Assembly (NCBI GenBank): GCA_027030565.1
Contig: JALVEU010000226.1
Coordinates: 1-9,728, forward strand
From: Gammaproteobacteria bacterium
Lineage (GTDB): Bacteria > Pseudomonadota > Gammaproteobacteria > JAJDOJ01
Direction of reading: 5' to 3'
Length of the DNA stretch: 9,728 bases
Shown: one piece after another, positions 6,387 to 9,728 of the stretch
Position numbering within the stretch: position 1 is the first letter of the stretch
How the letters are laid out: every line of letters starts with the position of its first letter
Translations under genes and position numbers: made by a program
The notes under the pieces: model-generated
The model's input: the letters and a program-made list of their open reading frames with translations, nothing else
Database searches by the model: none
What the model was told of the DNA's origin: nothing

Positions 6387-6584
6387 ATGCCAGCACTCGT
6401 CGAAGACGTCCTCATCCCCTGCCCGTACTGCGGCAGTCCCATGATCGTCGAGGCCGACTGCACGGGCGGGGACCAGCACTTCTACGAAGACTGCCAGACC
6501 TGTTGTTCCCCGGTGGAGATCCGGGTGCTCGTCGGAGAAAATGGAGACCTGCTGGATCTGGTGGCCATGCGGGAAAATGAATAG
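6387..6584 (+). CDS. CPXCG motif-containing cysteine-rich protein
   Basis: This 65-residue protein belongs to the small CPXCG family, whose function is unknown. It has two CxxC knuckles, CPYC (12-15) followed by Gly16, and CQTC (36-39) followed by an extra Cys40, in the family context FYEDCQTCCSPVEIRV. Four cysteines in this arrangement suggest a single zinc-ribbon site; Cys25 and Cys40 are additional. The acidic C-terminus (ENGDLLDLV...RENE) is also usual. The start at ATG 6387 is supported by the GGAGGG at 6373. It follows hemW by 19 bp and overlaps the rof-like gene by 8 bp, so it is likely part of the same transcript and translationally coupled to rof. Its place between a heme chaperone and a Rho inhibitor does not reveal a function. 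Confidence 0.88.
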   Translation: MPALVEDVLIPCPYCGSPMIVEADCTGGDQHFYEDCQTCCSPVEIRVLVGENGDLLDLVAMRENE

Positions 6585-6828
6585 GCGATACACTCCGGTC
6601 TCGTGTGACATCTACAGCCGCTACGAACTGGCCATACTACGCCGCCAGTGGCTGCGCTTGGCCTGGTCCGGTCCAGGCGGTACGCCCCGCCTGGAACGCC
6701 TGCAGCCACGCGACCTGGTGACCCGTCGGGGTGCCGAATATCTGGTCGCCCGCAGCCGCAGTGGTGTGACGCGCGTGATGCGGCTGGACCGCATCCGTTC
6801 CGCCGAGCCGCTCGGCCCGGCGACCTGA
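6577..6828 (+). CDS. rof: Rho-binding antiterminator Rof (YaeO) homologue, unusually basic
   Basis: This 83-residue protein matches the Rof/YaeO family (E. coli about 84-86 residues), small cytoplasmic proteins that bind the transcription terminator Rho and block its primary RNA-binding site, giving antitermination. Resemblance covers the full length: YTPVSCDIYSRYELA (5-19) parallels YQPINCDDYDNLELA of E. coli as I recall it, and DLVTRRGAEYLV (46-57) and TRVMRLDRI (65-73) parallel the conserved strands. The ATG at 6577 lies inside the end of the CPXCG gene (8-bp overlap); an upstream in-frame ATG at 6541 would add unrelated residues. An oddity is the charge: I count 17 Arg and no Lys against 3 Asp and 4 Glu, about +10, whereas E. 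coli Rof is acidic and uses acidic residues to contact Rho. Function on Rho is therefore less certain than family membership. Confidence 0.82.
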   Translation: MNRRYTPVSCDIYSRYELAILRRQWLRLAWSGPGGTPRLERLQPRDLVTRRGAEYLVARSRSGVTRVMRLDRIRSAEPLGPAT

Positions 6829-6859
6829 GTCGGTCGCCGAAAGTGGATCTGCCGACCCG

Positions 6860-6885
6860 CGGGGCCGATGTCGGCAACGGCCCCG
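6860..6885. terminator. GC-rich hairpin between convergent rof and hdeD-like genes
   Basis: CGGGGCCG (6860-6867) and CGGCCCCG (6878-6885) form a perfect 8-bp stem around a 10-nt loop, 32 bp past the rof stop and 64 bp past the stop of the convergent hdeD-like gene. No T-tract follows on either strand, so it is not a standard intrinsic terminator. It could stabilise 3' ends or mark a bidirectional stop. Confidence 0.4.
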
Positions 6886-6948
6886 TCTCCCGCCCGATTC
6901 TCGTACGGCGCGCGCCCGGGCGGAAGGAGGTCCCAGAGAAGTGTCGGA

Positions 6949-7479
6949 TCAGGAGGCGCGGGAGAGGACCAGCATGGCGATGCCGTCCAGCAGCAGACTG
7001 ATCCCGATGAACAGTCCCACCAGCCAGGTGGCCTCGAACGGCCAGCCACCGATGAAGATCAGGGCCAGCACCAGGGAAGCCGCGCCGCTGAACACGGTCC
7101 AGCCCCAGCCCGGTAGAGGACGCAGGGCCAGACCGAAGGCGATGCCGGCAAAGCCGCTCAGCAGGAAGTAGACGATGAGCAGCAGGCCGATGGCCGCCGC
7201 GCCCAAGCCCGGATAGAAGAGCAACAACAGACCCAGCACGATCAGCACGAAAGGCTTCAGCCAGGCCAGACCATCGCGACGATAACTGCTCCAGACCGCA
7301 TACCCCGAGATCACCCCGGCGGCGATCAACAACACACTGGCGAGCAGTGCGATGGTCACCGACAACACCTCGGGCAGGACGATCCCGAGGAGCCCGAGTA
7401 CCACGAGCACGATCCCCGTATTGCGCAGGGTCCGGCGCATGGGGTCGTTCACTCGAACCTCGACGTGGGTGTAGGGCAT
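6949..7479 (-). CDS. HdeD/DUF308 family membrane protein
   Basis: This 176-residue protein is almost entirely hydrophobic, with six predicted membrane segments at roughly 21-38, 40-61, 72-91, 94-119, 126-145 and 150-172. The pattern of paired short helices, Gly-rich turns such as FYPGLG (88-93), and a C-terminal segment ending in LLLDGIAMLVL is typical of HdeD/DUF308 proteins. E. coli HdeD takes part in acid resistance at high cell density; most homologues have no known role, so I do not assign one. ATG at 7479 is the longest start. ATG at 7440 (Met14) is a reasonable alternative, giving MRRTLRN directly before the first helix; neither has a strong RBS. It lies 64 bp downstream of nuoN on the same strand with no strong terminator seen between them, so read-through from nuo is possible. 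Confidence 0.82.
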   Translation of the reverse strand: MPYTHVEVRVNDPMRRTLRNTGIVLVVLGLLGIVLPEVLSVTIALLASVLLIAAGVISGYAVWSSYRRDGLAWLKPFVLIVLGLLLLFYPGLGAAAIGLLLIVYFLLSGFAGIAFGLALRPLPGWGWTVFSGAASLVLALIFIGGWPFEATWLVGLFIGISLLLDGIAMLVLSRAS

Positions 7480-7543
7480 CAGATCACGCCAGGCAGTCCC
7501 ACCGCTCCAGGGGTGTCACCAACGAGACCGCCCCACGGCGTCC

Positions 7544-8983
7544 TCAATATCCCACCGCATGCAGGCAGAGGGTCATCAATCCGCCGGGGAAGATCCCCAA
7601 GGCGAGCATGGCCAGCCCGTTGACGCCCATGGCCAGCTGGGCGTCCCATCCCGCCTGCACGGGCAGGGTCTCCTCGGGCTTGTCGAAGTACATGAACTTG
7701 ACGACGCGCAGATAGTAGAAGGCACCGATCACCGACAGGACCACCGCGTACACGCCGATCCAGACCTCACCCACGTTGATGGCGGCCTGAATGACGGCCA
7801 GCTTGGCATAGAACCCGACCGTGGGCGGTACGCCGGCCATGGAGAACATCAACAGCAGCATCATGAACGCCAACCAGGGATGGCGCTCGTTGAGCCCTTT
7901 GAAGTCGTCGATGCGTTCCGGCTCGTAGCCCTGCCGGCTGAGCAGCAGGAGCATGCCGAAGGCCCCGGCGGACATCAGCGCATAGACGATGGCATAGAAC
8001 ATGGCGGCCGCGAACCCCTCCTCCGTGCCCGTCATGGCACCCAAGAGCAGGAAACCCACGTGCGAGATCGTGGAGTAGGCCAGCATGCGCTTGATACGCC
8101 GCTGAGCAATGGCGATGAGGTTGCCCACAGCCATGGAGAGCACCAGCAGTACGGCCAGGAGCTGCGCCCAGTCTGCGCTCAAGGGACCCAGGCTCTCTGC
8201 CAGCAGACGCATGAGCATCGCGAAAGCGGCGATCTTGGGTGCCGATCCGATGTACAGGGTCACCGAAGTCGGGGCGCCGTCGTAGACGTCCGGCACCCAC
8301 ATGTGGAAGGGGACCGCGCCGAACTTGAAGGCGATGCCCACCACCATGAACACCAGACCGAACACGGCAAAGGCATCCCGTCCCCCTTCCCGTGAGAGGT
8401 GGCTCGCCACGGTGGCGATGTCCAGAGAACCCACCGAACCGTAGAGGATGGACATGCCATACAGCAGCATACCGGAGGCCAGAGCACCCAGCACGAAGTA
8501 CTTCATGGCCGCCTCGCTGGCCGCGAGCGAATCGCGGAAGAAGGCCACCATGGCGTATTGGGACAACGCCAGCAACTCCAAGCCCAGGAACATGCTGACG
8601 AAGGTGTGGGCCGAGACCATGATCATCATCCCGAGCACGCCGCACAGACCCAACACGAAATACTCGCCGCGAAACATGCCGCGGTCCTTGAGGTACGGGC
8701 GCGAATACAGAAACACCGCTGCAGCCACTACGTAGATGGCGCACTTGAGCAGCACCGCCATCGCATCCACCACGTAGTGGCCGTGGAAGCCGATGCTCCG
8801 CGACCCGTCGTAGACCCAGATCGTCAGCACCAAGGCGCCGGCCAGGGTCAGCTGGACCAGCCAGTAGGTCAGGTCACGCCGCGCAGCGGGAACGAACAGA
8901 TCGAACACCAGGATGAAGCAGACCATCCCCAACAGGTAGAGTTCGGGGAGGGCCAGGTACAGATCGTTCCAGATGGATTCCAT
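7544..8983 (-). CDS. nuoN: NADH-quinone oxidoreductase subunit N
   Basis: NuoN is one of the three antiporter-like proton-pumping membrane subunits of respiratory complex I. The 479-residue length matches the family (E. coli 485). The sequence is polytopic, with about 14 expected transmembrane helices. Charged residues of the proton path seen in other NuoN proteins are present: Glu136 in LGLELLALSQY, Lys161 in AAMKYFVLG, Lys220 in GIAFKFGAVPFHMWVPDVYDG, Lys250 in SAPKIAAF, and Lys394 in PPTVGFYAKL. QRRIKRMLAYSTISHVGFLL (295-314) is the usual antiporter-family signature. ATG 8983 has GGAG seven bases upstream on the minus strand. The gap to the nuoM stop is 13 bp, so the two are co-transcribed and nuoN is the usual last gene of the operon. 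Confidence 0.97.
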   Translation of the reverse strand: MESIWNDLYLALPELYLLGMVCFILVFDLFVPAARRDLTYWLVQLTLAGALVLTIWVYDGSRSIGFHGHYVVDAMAVLLKCAIYVVAAAVFLYSRPYLKDRGMFRGEYFVLGLCGVLGMMIMVSAHTFVSMFLGLELLALSQYAMVAFFRDSLAASEAAMKYFVLGALASGMLLYGMSILYGSVGSLDIATVASHLSREGGRDAFAVFGLVFMVVGIAFKFGAVPFHMWVPDVYDGAPTSVTLYIGSAPKIAAFAMLMRLLAESLGPLSADWAQLLAVLLVLSMAVGNLIAIAQRRIKRMLAYSTISHVGFLLLGAMTGTEEGFAAAMFYAIVYALMSAGAFGMLLLLSRQGYEPERIDDFKGLNERHPWLAFMMLLLMFSMAGVPPTVGFYAKLAVIQAAINVGEVWIGVYAVVLSVIGAFYYLRVVKFMYFDKPEETLPVQAGWDAQLAMGVNGLAMLALGIFPGGLMTLCLHAVGY

Positions 8984-8996
8984 GCAGGCGCTCCGT

Positions 8997-9728
8997 CTAC
9001 AGCTTGGATATGGTGACGTGCTGGATGAGCTGGTCGACGCTTGGCCCCATCACGTCCAGGAGCGGCCCCGGCCACAGGCCCAGTGCGAGCACCGCCACGG
9101 CCAATGCCCCGAGCACCACGAACTCACGTGGATTCAGGTCCTGCAGCCGGGCCACTTCCTCGTTGGCCACCTTGCCGAAGACCACCCGCTTGACCAGCCA
9201 GAGCGAATATGCGGCCCCGAGCACCAGGGTGGTGGCGGCCAGGAAGGCGATCCAGAAGTCGGCGTGGAGGGCCGAGAGGATGACCATGAACTCGCCGACG
9301 AACCCAGAGGTGCCGGGCAGTCCGGAGTTGGCCAGGGCGAAGAGCACGAAAAAGGTGGCGAAGACGGGCATGGTGTTCACCACGCCGCCATAGGCCGCGA
9401 TCTCCCGGCTGTGCACCCGATCGTAGAGCACGCCCACACACAGGAACAGGGCACCGGAGATGAACCCGTGCGAGACCATCTGCACCATCCCTCCCTGCAT
9501 GCCCAGAGCCGCCCCGGTGGTCCCCTCATGCATCTGCACGATCAGGAAGACGAGGAACACACCGAGCGTCGTGAACCCCATGTGGGCAATGGATGAGTAG
9601 GCGATGAGTTTCTTCATGTCCTGCTGCACCAGGGCCACGAACCCGATGTAGACCACGGCCACCAGGGACATGAGGACGATGAGCCAGGTGAGATGGGCGC
9701 TGGCATCGGGGGTGATGGGGAGACTGAA
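8997..9728 (-). CDS. nuoM: NADH-quinone oxidoreductase subunit M (C-terminal part; start outside window)
   Basis: The frame is open to the last base of the window, so the start lies beyond 9728; about 243 codons are visible of roughly 500 in the family. The first visible residues, FSLPITPDAS, belong to a known internal NuoM segment. They are followed by QQDMKKLIAYSSIAHMGF, the antiporter-family signature, then TSGFVGEFMV, whose Glu probably corresponds to the conserved acidic residue of a late helix (near Glu407 in E. coli), and a VLALGLWPGPLLD ending typical of NuoM. The protein is a proton-pumping membrane subunit of complex I next to NuoN and NuoL. The internal Met at 9671 is not a credible start because family sequence continues upstream of it. 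The TAG stop at 8997 is 13 bp from the nuoN start. Confidence 0.96.
   Translation of the reverse strand, partial: FSLPITPDASAHLTWLIVLMSLVAVVYIGFVALVQQDMKKLIAYSSIAHMGFTTLGVFLVFLIVQMHEGTTGAALGMQGGMVQMVSHGFISGALFLCVGVLYDRVHSREIAAYGGVVNTMPVFATFFVLFALANSGLPGTSGFVGEFMVILSALHADFWIAFLAATTLVLGAAYSLWLVKRVVFGKVANEEVARLQDLNPREFVVLGALAVAVLALGLWPGPLLDVMGPSVDQLIQHVTISKL

Noticed and set aside
7559..9596. Long plus-strand open frames (7559-8395, 8399-9016, 8973-9596) across nuoN and nuoM
   Set aside because: They are antisense to clear NuoN and NuoM genes. Their His/Gln/Glu/Gly-rich content is the usual shadow of hydrophobic membrane-protein codons in GC-rich DNA.

Overview
The window looks like chromosomal DNA from a high-GC gammaproteobacterium, plausibly a Chromatiales or Ectothiorhodospiraceae-like lineage; this is an inference. 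It rests on high GC in the core genes (47 of 60 bases in one sampled rph stretch), a Rho-inhibitor gene of the Rof/YaeO type (a mainly gammaproteobacterial family), the rph-rdgB-hemW run and a terminal nuoM-nuoN pair. Most of the window is conserved core genome. I found no defence system, prophage, integron, CRISPR array or RNA gene.

Layout. (1) Positions 2-1175, plus strand: the 3' part of a YpfJ-type zinc metallopeptidase, followed at once by a small DUF1499 protein with an N-terminal hydrophobic segment. (2) Positions 1227-2612, minus strand: a Tat-exported right-handed beta-helix protein of lower GC than its neighbours (about 52% in two sampled 60-base blocks), convergent with DUF1499, with an AT-richer leader holding two inverted repeats. 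(3) Positions 2744-2966: a 215-bp MITE-like element with 15-bp imperfect terminal inverted repeats and a TTTA target duplication, inserted exactly at the stop codon of mtfA. (4) Positions 2964-3767, minus strand: mtfA, a zinc peptidase and Mlc-titration factor homologue. (5) Positions 3839-6828, plus strand: a tightly packed group of rph, rdgB, hemW, a CPXCG zinc-ribbon gene and a rof homologue, read from a promoter with a perfect TATAAT box and a 21-bp dyad over its -35 region. (6) Positions 6949-9728, minus strand: an HdeD/DUF308 membrane protein, nuoN, and the C-terminal part of nuoM.

How the genes work together. rph (tRNA 3' trimming), rdgB (clearing non-canonical purine NTPs) and hemW (heme chaperone) are housekeeping functions linked by overlaps or very short gaps, so co-transcription is likely. 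The zinc-ribbon and rof genes overlap by 8 bp and are probably translated together. nuoM and nuoN encode antiporter-like proton-pumping membrane subunits of respiratory complex I and lie at the usual end of a nuo operon; the HdeD-like gene follows on the same strand and may be read through from nuo.

The points most worth following up are the MITE-like insertion at the mtfA stop codon, the compositionally odd beta-helix gene beside it, the unusually basic Rof homologue, and the dyad in the rph promoter. I see no wholly new multi-gene system.
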